A stretch of 64,000 nt of DNA, from NCBI GenBank assembly GCA_963758845.1, contig CAVWWX010000002.1:2591722-2655721 (forward strand), in the 5' to 3' direction. Numbering within the stretch: position 1 is the first letter of the stretch; each line of letters opens with the position of its first letter. Shown piece by piece: positions 1 to 8,402 of the stretch. Under the pieces are notes generated by a model, which ran no database searches, was not told the origin of the DNA, and saw only the letters and a list, made by a program, of their open reading frames with translations. This stretch comes from JBDTSW01 sp963758845 (GTDB lineage Bacteria; Actinomycetota; Thermoleophilia; Solirubrobacterales; 70-9). Made by a program: the position numbers and the translations under genes.

Positions 1-97
1 GGCCACTGCGGCCTGGCGCTTGGCCCCGCCGCCGCGCTGAACCGGCCGCCTCTGGGGCGGCGGCGGCCGTCGCTGGCCGCCCCTGCGGCGCTTGCGC

Positions 98-640
98 TTA
101 CTTGCCAAAGGAGGGAAAGGGGCCGCCGCCCTCAGCTAACGGGCAGCCCGAGGAGAGCTTGACGCGCCACCAGCCGAGGAACATCCCGAGAATGCCCCAG
201 CGGGGCCTGGCGTGCCAGTGGCGGCACTCGCCCTCGCCGATGTCCTCGTTGGACACCTTCACCCAGCGGTGGCGCTCGGGCTCGGCGATCATCGACTCGA
301 TCAGCGCTCGGTTCGACTCCTCGGCGTCGGCCCGCCGGCCGAGGTCCGTCTGGGCCTCGCGCAGGCGCACGACCAGCGCGTCGCGGACGCGTTCGAGGTC
401 GCCCGAGTCGAGCACCCGCGGCCCGCCGACCGCGCCGACGTGCCAGTCGATCCCCTGGCGCGGGAACGCGGAGGCGAACAGCTCGCCCAGCCTGCGCTCG
501 AGGCTCGCGATCTGGCGGCGCAGGTCCTGGCGCACCAAGCCCTCGGAGGGAACTGCGACGGCCGAGCCGCCGCCACCGGCTGGCGCCGGGAGCCCGAAGG
601 GCGTCCGCTGGCTGGTCTCCTGGGTGCGAAGCTCCGGCAT
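98..640 (-). CDS. Conserved-looking protein of unknown function
   Basis: A 180-residue reading frame that I do not recognise. The N-terminal 30 residues are low-complexity (Gly/Ala/Pro). Residues about 40-110 are predicted helical and charged (RRQIASLERRLGELF, LERVRDALVVRLREAQTDLG). The C-terminal third is aromatic-rich (RHWHARPRWGILGMFLGWW) and could be a short amphipathic or membrane-associated helix. It is the last gene of the minus-strand run led by the permease genes, about 40 bases after the B3/B4 gene. The mixed composition and helical pattern favour a real gene over a GC-driven shadow. No function can be assigned. Confidence 0.55.
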   Translation of the reverse strand: MPELRTQETSQRTPFGLPAPAGGGGSAVAVPSEGLVRQDLRRQIASLERRLGELFASAFPRQGIDWHVGAVGGPRVLDSGDLERVRDALVVRLREAQTDLGRRADAEESNRALIESMIAEPERHRWVKVSNEDIGEGECRHWHARPRWGILGMFLGWWRVKLSSGCPLAEGGGPFPSFGK

Positions 641-681
641 CGCCCTTCGGATTCTAGATGGTTGGGGCGGGGATCAACCGT

Positions 682-1320
682 CTAACCGCGCAGGACCCCC
701 GCAGCCAACCAGAGGGCCTCCTCGGCGGCGATCTGCGGCACCCCCGGCACTGCGATCGCGCACAGGACCGTTCGCTTCGTCCGCTTCTCCACGCCCCTGC
801 CGTCGGCGGTGGCACCGAAGAGCAGGGCCACCGGCCGCGCCTCGTCGGCGATCGCGAGGGTGCCCGGCGGAAGGGCGCCGGGCCTGCCCTCGAGGCCCTC
901 GCCGTCCGCGGTCGGCCGGACGCCCAGGCGTCCCTGGACCTTGTCGGCGTCGAGCGCCCGCAGGGCCACGCGGGACTCGACCGTGGCGATCGTGAGCGCG
1001 TCGTCGAGCAGGTTCCGCGACCGGAAGCCGCCGTGCTTCATCCGGTCAAGCGAAGCCTGCTCGATCGGCGTGGGCTGCTCGTCGGGGTCGAGCCCGATGT
1101 GCCGGTAGAACACGCGGTAGGCCCAGGGAAGCGACTGGTGGCGGAGGTTGATCGCCTGCGCCCCGGTGAAGCGGTCGCTGAGCTCCTTCAGTCGCCGCTT
1201 GGCGGCAGGCGTCGAGCGGCCCGGCCCGCGCTCGACGATCGCGTAGCGCAGCGAGAGGCCCGGGAACTCCTCGGCCAGCTCGGGAGCGATCCAGCCGGTC
1301 TCCGGCGCGGCGTCGCTCAC
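682..1320 (-). CDS. B3/B4 (tRNA-binding) domain protein, PheT-beta-related
   Basis: A 212-residue protein resembling the stand-alone B3/B4 domains related to the phenylalanyl-tRNA synthetase beta subunit. Supporting segments are GLSLRYAIVERG near the start, the WAYRVFYRHIGLDPDEQPTP region, and a later FRSRNLLDDALTIATVES stretch. Such proteins are thought to bind or edit misacylated tRNA or free amino acids; here that is family knowledge only. The GTG start at 1320 overlaps the stop of the upstream thioredoxin-fold gene as GTGA, which argues for translational coupling and fixes the start. A longer upstream reading in the same frame is Arg/Gly-rich shadow sequence. Confidence 0.75.
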   Translation of the reverse strand: MSDAAPETGWIAPELAEEFPGLSLRYAIVERGPGRSTPAAKRRLKELSDRFTGAQAINLRHQSLPWAYRVFYRHIGLDPDEQPTPIEQASLDRMKHGGFRSRNLLDDALTIATVESRVALRALDADKVQGRLGVRPTADGEGLEGRPGALPPGTLAIADEARPVALLFGATADGRGVEKRTKRTVLCAIAVPGVPQIAAEEALWLAAGVLRG

Positions 1321-2045
1321 CCCTCCCCCCCTTCGGCCGCGGGGCGCTCGGCGAGCAGCGCGTCGAGCTCGTCGGCCACCCGCTCGGGCTCGGCCTCGAG
1401 ACCGATCAGGACGGTCTCGAAGATGCCGCCGGGACGGGCGATCCCGACCGTCGGGCAGACGCCGACGCGGTAGACGTTCGAGACCGCCCCGTCGCGGTCC
1501 CATCCCACCGGCACGGGCCAGTCGCGCGCGGCGACGATGTCCTCCACTTCGCCCCGGTCGCCGCGGACCGCCACCGACAGGAAGTTGGCCCGGCCCCGGT
1601 AGTCGCGGGCCAGGCCCGTGATCGCATCCTGGGTCTCGACGCACGCCTCGGGGTTCGTGAACCAGAACGTGACCGCCAGCGGCTTGTCGAAGAGGTCGCA
1701 GACCCGGATCGCGCCCTTGGGGTCGATCTCGCATGCGGGTGTCCGCCGGTCGGCCTCCGGGCACGGGTTCTCGGCGGTCTCGCAGTCGTCCTGGGCGATG
1801 TTCGCGTCGAGGTCCAGCGACCCCCGGACGTCGGGCACCGCGAACTCGGCGAGCGGCTCGCCGGTGACGTCCTCGATGCCCAGCAGGGTTCCCTCGTCGG
1901 TGTTGATGCCGTTGATCGCGGCGACCGCGATGACGCCGATGAACGCGAGCCCCACGAAGAGCGAGTAGCGGCCCCCCGGCCGGAACGAGCTCGGGGATGA
2001 CGGCGGCTTCTGGGGCTCCTCGGTCACGGGACGATCGTTACGCAC
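1317..2045 (-). CDS. Membrane-anchored thioredoxin-fold (redoxin/TlpA-like) protein
   Basis: 242 residues. A short cytoplasmic tail is followed by one membrane segment at about 27-46 (YSLFVGLAFIGVIAVAAI), then an exported domain. That domain has a thioredoxin-like core: PLAVTFWFTNPEACVETQD, a central strand, and the cis-Pro-like turn CPTVGIARPGG. A normal redox CxxC is absent: the first active-site Cys position reads T-N-P-E-A-C. An inserted loop (about 85-117) carries four additional Cys. This may be a structural or Sco-like member rather than a disulfide reductase. It starts 8 bases inside the end of the MMPL gene, so it is co-transcribed with it. Confidence 0.75.
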   Translation of the reverse strand: MRNDRPVTEEPQKPPSSPSSFRPGGRYSLFVGLAFIGVIAVAAINGINTDEGTLLGIEDVTGEPLAEFAVPDVRGSLDLDANIAQDDCETAENPCPEADRRTPACEIDPKGAIRVCDLFDKPLAVTFWFTNPEACVETQDAITGLARDYRGRANFLSVAVRGDRGEVEDIVAARDWPVPVGWDRDGAVSNVYRVGVCPTVGIARPGGIFETVLIGLEAEPERVADELDALLAERPAAEGGEG

Positions 2046-4689
2046 CCGCCTGCTCGGCGGCCGGACGGCCGCGGCGGCGCAGGCGCGCCAGCAGCGGCTC
2101 GAGCCCGCCGTCGGCCCACACCAGCGCCGCCGGCAGGACCAGCATCACCCCGGCGAGCGCCACCGCGAGGTCGAACACCGTGACCAGCCCGAAGTCGCGC
2201 AGCATCCGCACGTCGCTCGCCACCAACACGGCGAAGCCCGCGATCGCCGTCGCGCCCGATACGGCCACCGCCGTCCCCGTCCGCGCGTAGGTCCGGCGCA
2301 GCGCCTCGCCTACGGACTGGCCGGAATCCCGCTCCTCGTGGAAGCGCGCGGCCAGGATCACCGAGAACTCGGTCGCGATCGCGATAACCAGCGCCCCCAG
2401 GGTGGCCGACATGGGGTTCAGGGGGACGCTCGCGGCCTCGACGACCAGCGACGACCAGCCGGTTGCCAGCGCGATCGGGATCAGGGGGACCAGCGCTCGT
2501 GAGGCCGAGCGATAGACGGCCAGGAGGACCAGCGCGATCGCCAGCAGCCCCGCTCCCGTCAGCAGGTAGCGGTTGCTGCCCAGGGCCGCGTTCGCGTCGG
2601 CGACCAACACGGGCAGCCCGACGACCTGCACGTCCACGCCGGGCGGCGGGTCGAGATCCGAGCCCACCGGATCGAGCTGGGAGCGGATGTCGTCGATCAG
2701 GTCCTTCTGCTCGTCGAAGGGCATCACGCGGATGCCGAAGCCGATCAACGCCGTCCCGCCGTCGCCGCCCTCGTCGCGATCGACGACGGCCTGGGAGAAG
2801 TAGTCCGGCAGGAGGTCCAAGAGCTCGCTGATCTGAGCGCGGGACGGGATCTCGGAGCCGGCGAAGAGGGTGGCGAGCGTCGTGCCGGGGCAGAGCTCGA
2901 CATCCTCGTCCTGGCAGGTCGAGACGCCGGCCTCGTATCCGTGGCGATCGAGCACGCGCTGTTCGAACTCGGCCATCCACCCGATCACGGCGGGGTCCGT
3001 GAGGTCGTCGGCGTCGACGGTCACGTAGACGTCGCCCGAGACGCCCGTCAGCTCCTCCAGCTCGTCGACGTCCTGGAGCTCGGGCAGGTTGGCGGGCAGG
3101 AGCTGGCGGATGTCGGAGACCAGCTCGGTGCGGGTTCCCGCGATCCACCCCGCGACGGCGAGGACCAGGGCCGCGGCCAACACCTTGCCGGGCGCGCTGA
3201 TCGAGGCTGCCAGCGCCGATCGGCCCCACTTCCCCAGGCGCTCGCCCGCCGCCCGTTTCCGCGGCTGCGCGCGGTCCGTCAGGCGGCGCAGGGGATTGGC
3301 GATCCCGGCGCCGTCGCCCCTTCGGATCAGCGAGAGCGTCGCGAGGCCCGCCGTCAGGGCAAGGGCGAAGGCGACGAGGACGCCCGCGACGAGCAGCAGG
3401 CCGAAGCTCCGGACCATCGGGATCGGCGACAGCAGGAGGACGACGAAGCCCGCGGCGGTAGCCAGCAGAGCGACCCCGATCACCGGGCCCCCTCGGGCCC
3501 CCGCCTCGACGGCGGCGCGCGCCGGAGAGGATCCCGCGTCCAAGCGCTCGCGGAACCGGGCCTGGAACTGGATCGCGTAGTCGACGGCCAGCCCGGTCAG
3601 GATCGGGAGGACCGCGATCGAGGCGATCGTCAGCGAGCCGCCGACGAGGGCGAGGAAGCCGAACACGATTCCCGTCGCCGCCAGCGCGATGGCCAAGGGC
3701 AGCAGCCGCAGGGGCGGGCCGAAGGCCACTGCGAGCACGAGCGCCATGACGACGAGGGCGACCACCAGCAGGACCAGGATCTCGCCCGACAGCGTCTGGG
3801 CGAGGCCGTCGAAGATCACCGGGACCCCGCTGACGACGTACTCGCCCCCGCGCAGGTCGAAGGCGGGGTCCTCGACGGCGTCGCGGAACAGGCCGATGGC
3901 GCGCTCGCGCTCGGCCTGGGTCAGATCCGGCCGCAGGCGCACCGTGATCATCGCCGCATCGGGGCTCGGGAACAGGAAGTTGAAGCGCGCCTTCGGGGTG
4001 CCCGACGGCTGGGCGGGATCGAAGACGACGGTGCTGACGTAGGTCGGGTCGTCAAGGCTGGGGATTCCGGTCAGGCCGTAGCGGGACGCGGCCTGAAGCA
4101 GCTGATCCTGGAACTGCGTCATTACCTCCTGCGAGGCGGCGCTGGCAGCGGCGAGCTGTTCGTCCTCGGAGAGGCCCTGCTCCTTCGCGGCGTTCGCGGC
4201 CCGGCGCGCGGCGAGCGCGGCCTGCGCCTCGGCGGCCTGGGTCTGGTCGTTCAGGACCCGCTCGGCGGTGATCGCGGTCTGGTTCAGGAACGTGGCCGGG
4301 CCGAAGACCACCTCGGCCGGCTTCTCCTCGGCCAGCCGGGCGCACGGGGCCGGGGCCGGCTGGTTCTCGCCGTACACCTGCCCCCCCGGCGCGCTTCCCG
4401 ACAGGCAGGCCTCGAGGGCTAGCAGCGTCCCCAGGTCCTCGGTCAGCATCAGCTCCTGGAGATCCCCCTCGACCAGGATCCGGACCGGCTCGTCGCCGAA
4501 GCCCTCGTAGAAGTCCTCGGTCGCCGCGAACGCGTCCGAGCCCGAGTCCACCAGCGAGTCGGGGTTGCGATCCGGCTCGAGCGCCAGCGCGCCCACCGCG
4601 CCCACGAGCGACACCAGGATCGCCAGGGCGACGACCGGCGCCGGCCGCTCCACGGCCCACGCGGCGATCCGGGTTAGGGCGTTCCGCAT
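2038..4689 (-). CDS. MMPL/RND-family exporter (HAE3-like)
   Basis: 883 residues with the two-repeat RND architecture. A first TM helix at about 14-34 is followed by a large extracytoplasmic loop containing an Ala/Glu-rich helical segment (about 150-190). A five-TM block follows at about 300-450, including LTGLAVDYAIQFQARFRERL. The repeat comprises TM, a second extracytoplasmic loop, and a five-TM block (IAIATEFSVILAARFHEE). The conserved membrane Asp of TM4 is present in the first half (AVDYAIQ); the second half has Glu (ATEFSV). The family exports or shuttles lipids, hopanoids or hydrophobic molecules using proton motive force. Position behind the MlaE/MlaF-type genes suggests a lipid cargo. 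Confidence 0.88.
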   Translation of the reverse strand: MRNALTRIAAWAVERPAPVVALAILVSLVGAVGALALEPDRNPDSLVDSGSDAFAATEDFYEGFGDEPVRILVEGDLQELMLTEDLGTLLALEACLSGSAPGGQVYGENQPAPAPCARLAEEKPAEVVFGPATFLNQTAITAERVLNDQTQAAEAQAALAARRAANAAKEQGLSEDEQLAAASAASQEVMTQFQDQLLQAASRYGLTGIPSLDDPTYVSTVVFDPAQPSGTPKARFNFLFPSPDAAMITVRLRPDLTQAERERAIGLFRDAVEDPAFDLRGGEYVVSGVPVIFDGLAQTLSGEILVLLVVALVVMALVLAVAFGPPLRLLPLAIALAATGIVFGFLALVGGSLTIASIAVLPILTGLAVDYAIQFQARFRERLDAGSSPARAAVEAGARGGPVIGVALLATAAGFVVLLLSPIPMVRSFGLLLVAGVLVAFALALTAGLATLSLIRRGDGAGIANPLRRLTDRAQPRKRAAGERLGKWGRSALAASISAPGKVLAAALVLAVAGWIAGTRTELVSDIRQLLPANLPELQDVDELEELTGVSGDVYVTVDADDLTDPAVIGWMAEFEQRVLDRHGYEAGVSTCQDEDVELCPGTTLATLFAGSEIPSRAQISELLDLLPDYFSQAVVDRDEGGDGGTALIGFGIRVMPFDEQKDLIDDIRSQLDPVGSDLDPPPGVDVQVVGLPVLVADANAALGSNRYLLTGAGLLAIALVLLAVYRSASRALVPLIPIALATGWSSLVVEAASVPLNPMSATLGALVIAIATEFSVILAARFHEERDSGQSVGEALRRTYARTGTAVAVSGATAIAGFAVLVASDVRMLRDFGLVTVFDLAVALAGVMLVLPAALVWADGGLEPLLARLRRRGRPAAEQAGA

Positions 4690-4741
4690 TGGATTCAGAT
4701 TACGGGCGCCGAGGAGCCGCCCGCGCCGGCCCGTACGGGCC

Positions 4742-5765
4742 TTAATCCATTGCCAATGGACCTTCGGTCTCGGCGTTCAGGAACTGGGAGACGAACTCGT
4801 TCTCCGAGTTGAAGAGCTCGTCGGACGGGCCGGACTCGACGATCTTGCCCTTCCACAGCACCGCGATGAAGTCGGCGATGCGACGCGCGGTGCCGAGGTC
4901 GTGGCTGATCACCATGTAGCAGCCGCCGTTCTCCTCGTGGATCTCGCGGATCAGCTCGCACAGGAGCGCCGTACGCACCGGGTCCAGGCCCGAGTCGGGC
5001 TCGTCGAACATGACGATCGCGGGGTCCAGCACCAGCGCCCGGGCAAAGCCGGCGCGCTTGCGCATTCCGCCCGAGAGCTCGTTCGGCATCTTGTCGGTCG
5101 CCTCGGCGAGGCCCACCTCCAGCAGGCGGCGGTTGACGATCTCGCCGATCTCGTCCTCGCCCTTGTCGGTGTGCTGCCGCAGCGGGAAGGCGGTGTTGTC
5201 GTAGATGTTCATCGAGCCGAACAGCGCGCCGTCCTGGAACAGCAGGCCGAACTTCTTGCGCATCTCGAACAACTCGTCGTCCGTCATCCCGGGCACCGAC
5301 TCGCCGTGGACCAGGAGATCGCCGGAGTCCGGGATAGAGCAGGCCGACGATGTGCTTGATCAGCACGCTCTTGCCGGTTCCCGACGGGCCCAGGACCATC
5401 GAGACCTGGTCGTCGGGCAGGCCGAGGTTAAGGCCGTTGAGGATGCGCATCCGGCCGAACTGCTTGACGACGTCGATGATCTCGATCGCGTCCTCGCCGC
5501 CGTGGTCGCGCTTCTCACCGGTGTGCCAGCGGTAGGGGTTGTTCTCGTCGGAGGCGACGCCCGGCAGGATGTAGTCCTTGTGGAGCGTGCCCAGCTCGGG
5601 CGCGGGCTCGACGTACGGGCTGTCGTCATCGCCGCCGCTGCGATCGAAGCTCGCGTCGCTCTGGGTTTCCTCGTACTCCGTCTCGGCCTGGACGTCAGTC
5701 TCGGTCTCGGTCTCGGCCTCGTCGTGCTCGCCCTCGTAGTCGTCGTCGTAGCGCTCGTCAGTCAC
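4742..5765 (-). CDS. MlaF/MceG-type ABC transporter ATPase (frameshifted)
   Basis: ATPase expected to power the adjacent MlaE-type permeases in phospholipid or sterol-like lipid transport. From a GTG start at 5765 with an AAGGAGA ribosome site, it opens with about 75 acidic, Glu/Asp/Thr-rich residues. An unusual linker (YRWHTGEKRD) precedes the ABC core. Walker A is GPSGTGKS, the signature is LSGGMRKR, Walker B is IVMFDEPDSGLDP and the H-loop is VISHDLG. The frame breaks by one base near 5329-5333: reading resumes as DSGDLLVHGESVPGM and runs to a stop at 4742. A continued homologous reading across the break suggests sequence error or a very recent mutation. Confidence 0.85.
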
Positions 5766-5805
5766 TTGGTGGTCTCCTTTTCGCGGCGCCCCCTCCGGGG
5801 CCCGT

Positions 5806-6633
5806 TCAGCCTCCGATGGGCGCCCTCGGGTTGGCGCCCCAGAAGATCAGCGTTCCCATCATCCCGATGATGTGCACCAACACGATGTTGAGCACCATCG
5901 ACTTCGCGGTGGCGGTTCCCACGCCGACCGGGCCTCCCGCCGCGTTGTAGCCGTAGTAGCAGCCGACCAGCACGATGGCGGTCGCCATCGTCATCCCCTT
6001 GATGAGGCTGAATATGAGGTCGGGTGGGTTCTGGAACATCCAGAAGATCAGGAAGTAGCCGCCCGAGGACACCTCGCCGACCTGCTCGACCACCGCCAGG
6101 TAGGAGGCGAAGTAGCCGACGCCGATGCCCGCGAGGTAGATGAACGGGAGCGTCATCCAGGCGCCCAGCAGGCGGGTGGCGCAGAGGTAGATCATCGGCT
6201 GCACGCCCATGACCTCGAGGGCGTCGATCTCATCGGAGATGCGCATCGAGCCCAGCTCGGCGACGATGCCGGTGCCGACCTTCGCGGCCATCATGTAGCC
6301 GAACGCGTAGGGGATCACCTCGCGCAGGTCGCACCAGGCGGCGAAGACGCCGGCGTTGGACGGCGCACCGACCGAGCGCGAGAAGTACGCGCCCTCGATG
6401 CCGCACTGCAGGCCGAGGATGAAGGTGAGGCCCCAGATCACGACCGCCGAGCCGAGGATCAGGATCCCCGCCTGGCGGAGCGCCTCGCCGAAGAAGTGGA
6501 AGACGCGGCCGTTGAAGACCAGGATCATCGTCCGCCCGCCGAAGCGGGCGATCGTCCCGAGCGAGTCGAGCCAGTCCCGAGGTACTGCGAGCCAGCCGGG
6601 CATCAGAACACCTGGATCGCGCTTCGCGCCCAA
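5806..6633 (-). CDS. MlaE/YrbE-family ABC transporter permease (second)
   Basis: 275 residues with the MlaE fold. An amphipathic N-terminal helix (about 20-50) is followed by five hydrophobic segments. The conserved cytoplasmic loop between them reads GTGIVAELGSMRISDEIDALEVMG, here at about 125-148, and is the family hallmark that contacts the ATPase. In Mce/Mla systems two such permeases pair with a MlaF ATPase and an MCE-domain lipid-binding protein. Here the ATPase lies 40 bases downstream and the partner permease 28 bases upstream. The start at 6633 is the likely choice, although an internal Met 10 codons later is possible. Confidence 0.9.
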   Translation of the reverse strand: MGAKRDPGVLMPGWLAVPRDWLDSLGTIARFGGRTMILVFNGRVFHFFGEALRQAGILILGSAVVIWGLTFILGLQCGIEGAYFSRSVGAPSNAGVFAAWCDLREVIPYAFGYMMAAKVGTGIVAELGSMRISDEIDALEVMGVQPMIYLCATRLLGAWMTLPFIYLAGIGVGYFASYLAVVEQVGEVSSGGYFLIFWMFQNPPDLIFSLIKGMTMATAIVLVGCYYGYNAAGGPVGVGTATAKSMVLNIVLVHIIGMMGTLIFWGANPRAPIGG

Positions 6634-6661
6634 CCAGGGCTCTCTTGGAGACGCTCCGCGA

Positions 6662-7468
6662 TCACTTGATCACGCTGATCTCAGGGTTCGTGGCGAGGAG
6701 CGTCTGCGTGAACACGTAGTTGAATGCGAACACGCCCAGGAAGGCGATCACGACCGCTTCGTTCACCGCGCGGCCCACCCCCTCGGCGCCTCCGGACGCA
6801 TTCATCCCTTTGTAGGAGCAGACCACGGCGATGATCGCGCCGAACATGGTGCATTTCAGGATCGAGCCCCACAGGTCCGTGACCGAGGCGTTGTTGAACA
6901 AGGTCGCGAAGAACCCGCCGAGCGGCTGGCCGTAGGCGATCTCGGCGAAGAGGCCGCCGGAGATACCGAAGAGCAGCGCGTAGATGTCCATCAGCCCGGT
7001 GATCAGCATCAACGCAAGGAACCGCGGGACGACGAGGTTCTTGATCGGGTCGACGCCCAGCACCTGGAGCGCGTCGAGCTCCTCGCGGATCTTGCGGGCG
7101 CCCAGATCGGCGGTGATCGCGGTCCCGGCCACGCCGGCCACCACCACCGCGGTCACGAACGGCGCGAACTCGCGGACGGACGCGAGGATGAAGAAGCCTC
7201 CGAGGCGGTCGAGGGCACCGAACAGCGAGAGGAAGTTCGCGGCCTGGAGCCCCGGCGCGCCGAAGCCGAAGGCGATCGTCGAGATCATCATCGGGAACCA
7301 GCAGAGCTGGAGGGCGAAGAGGAACTGGGAGATGAACTCGCCGCCGTAGGGATACGGGGGCCTGACCACGGCCGAGATCGTCTTGCCGGTCAGGATCATC
7401 ATGTTCCCGACCTCCTCGAACATGGACTTGGCCGGCAGGAACGCCCTATCCGCGACTGATCTGACCAT
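6662..7468 (-). CDS. MlaE/YrbE-family ABC transporter permease (first)
   Basis: 268 residues, first gene of the transport run. It has an amphipathic N-terminal helix (about 8-35), then hydrophobic segments and the conserved coupling loop GTAITADLGARKIREELDALQVLG (positions about 116-139). The C-terminal half holds GISGGLFAEIAYG and the family motif SYKGMNASGGAEGVGRAVN. It pairs with the second permease to form the membrane part of a lipid ABC transporter. The ATG at 7468 follows a GGGAGAG ribosome site, and upstream in-frame sequence is not protein-like. The 186 bases to the divergent gene at 7655 probably hold the promoter of the whole minus-strand run. Confidence 0.9.
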   Translation of the reverse strand: MVRSVADRAFLPAKSMFEEVGNMMILTGKTISAVVRPPYPYGGEFISQFLFALQLCWFPMMISTIAFGFGAPGLQAANFLSLFGALDRLGGFFILASVREFAPFVTAVVVAGVAGTAITADLGARKIREELDALQVLGVDPIKNLVVPRFLALMLITGLMDIYALLFGISGGLFAEIAYGQPLGGFFATLFNNASVTDLWGSILKCTMFGAIIAVVCSYKGMNASGGAEGVGRAVNEAVVIAFLGVFAFNYVFTQTLLATNPEISVIK

Positions 7469-7654
7469 CTCTCTCCCGCCTCGCGGCTCCCAGCCGAAGG
7501 CTTGGCACAGCGTATTCGATGGAACCGCCCGCCGCCACCGACAACTGTTGCGCCCACATTGAGTTGAGATTGCGCTCAGATTGACCGCCGCCGATCGGAG
7601 CGGGCCGATCGAACCGTCGAGCATCCCTCGTTCCGATGGTATGTTCCTCGCGCC

Positions 7655-8350
7655 TTGGGGGAGAGAGGCAAAAACGCCCGCAGGTCGCGAGACCGGGCAA
7701 TTCACGCACGGATCGCGATCGCCCTGGCCCTCACAGGCGCCATCGTCGCCATGCCCGCGTGCGGCGGCGGCGAGGAGGAGCGACAGGACGCCGCGGAGCC
7801 CACCGGGGAGTTCGAGGTCGAGGTGACCGAGGCGAAGTTCCCCACGCGCCAGCGCCTGGCCGACACCAGCGACCTGGTGCTCGCGGTCGAGAACATCGGC
7901 GACGAGCAGATCCCCGATCTGGCCGTGACGATCTGCCTCGACTCGTGCGCGGCGGACGGCCCCTTCTCGCTGCGCTCCGAGCAGACGGGCCTCGCCAACC
8001 CCAATCGCCCGGTCTGGATCCTCGAGCAGGACTACCCGAAGTTCCTCGAGCCCTCGGTCAGCCCGAAGGAGCTCGACGACGAGCCCACGGCCGGCGCCGA
8101 GGCGGCGCAGACCAACACCTTCTCGTTCGGCGCCCTCGCCCCCGGCGACGAGCTCGCCGCGGTCTGGCGCGTCACGCCGGTGCAGGGCGGCACCTACACG
8201 GTCAACTACGAGATCGCGGCTGGACTGACCGGCAAGGCCCAGGCGGTCACCGCGGACGGGAGCCCGGTCGAGGGCTCGTTCGTGGTGACGATCTCGACCC
8301 GGCCGCCCGACGCCACGGTCGAGCCCGACGGCTCGATCAAGATCGAGTAG
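7655..8350 (+). CDS. Putative secreted or lipoprotein-like protein
   Basis: 231 residues from a TTG start. An Arg-rich N-terminus and hydrophobic helix (about 20-35) end at MPACGGGEEE. This looks like a bacterial lipoprotein signal, although the residues before the Cys are not a textbook lipobox. The mature part (about 60-220) is beta-rich, with VEVTEAKFPTRQRLADTSDLVLAVENIGD and GALAPGDELAAVWRVTPVQGG, resembling a CARDB/DUF11-like immunoglobulin fold. No enzymatic motif is visible. It is the first gene rightward from the divergent region and precedes the sugar dehydrogenase series. The start is uncertain because no ATG or GTG lies upstream in frame. Confidence 0.65.
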   Translation: MGERGKNARRSRDRAIHARIAIALALTGAIVAMPACGGGEEERQDAAEPTGEFEVEVTEAKFPTRQRLADTSDLVLAVENIGDEQIPDLAVTICLDSCAADGPFSLRSEQTGLANPNRPVWILEQDYPKFLEPSVSPKELDDEPTAGAEAAQTNTFSFGALAPGDELAAVWRVTPVQGGTYTVNYEIAAGLTGKAQAVTADGSPVEGSFVVTISTRPPDATVEPDGSIKIE

Positions 8351-8402
8351 CAGCGCCCGCGCCCCGGCCAGCCGGGCGAACCGACCCTCTAGTCTGCGTC
8401 CG

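Noticed and set aside
7655..8350. Classification of this protein as a firm lipoprotein
   Set aside because: The residues before the Cys (A-M-P-A-C) do not match a canonical lipobox, so it is described as lipoprotein-like only.
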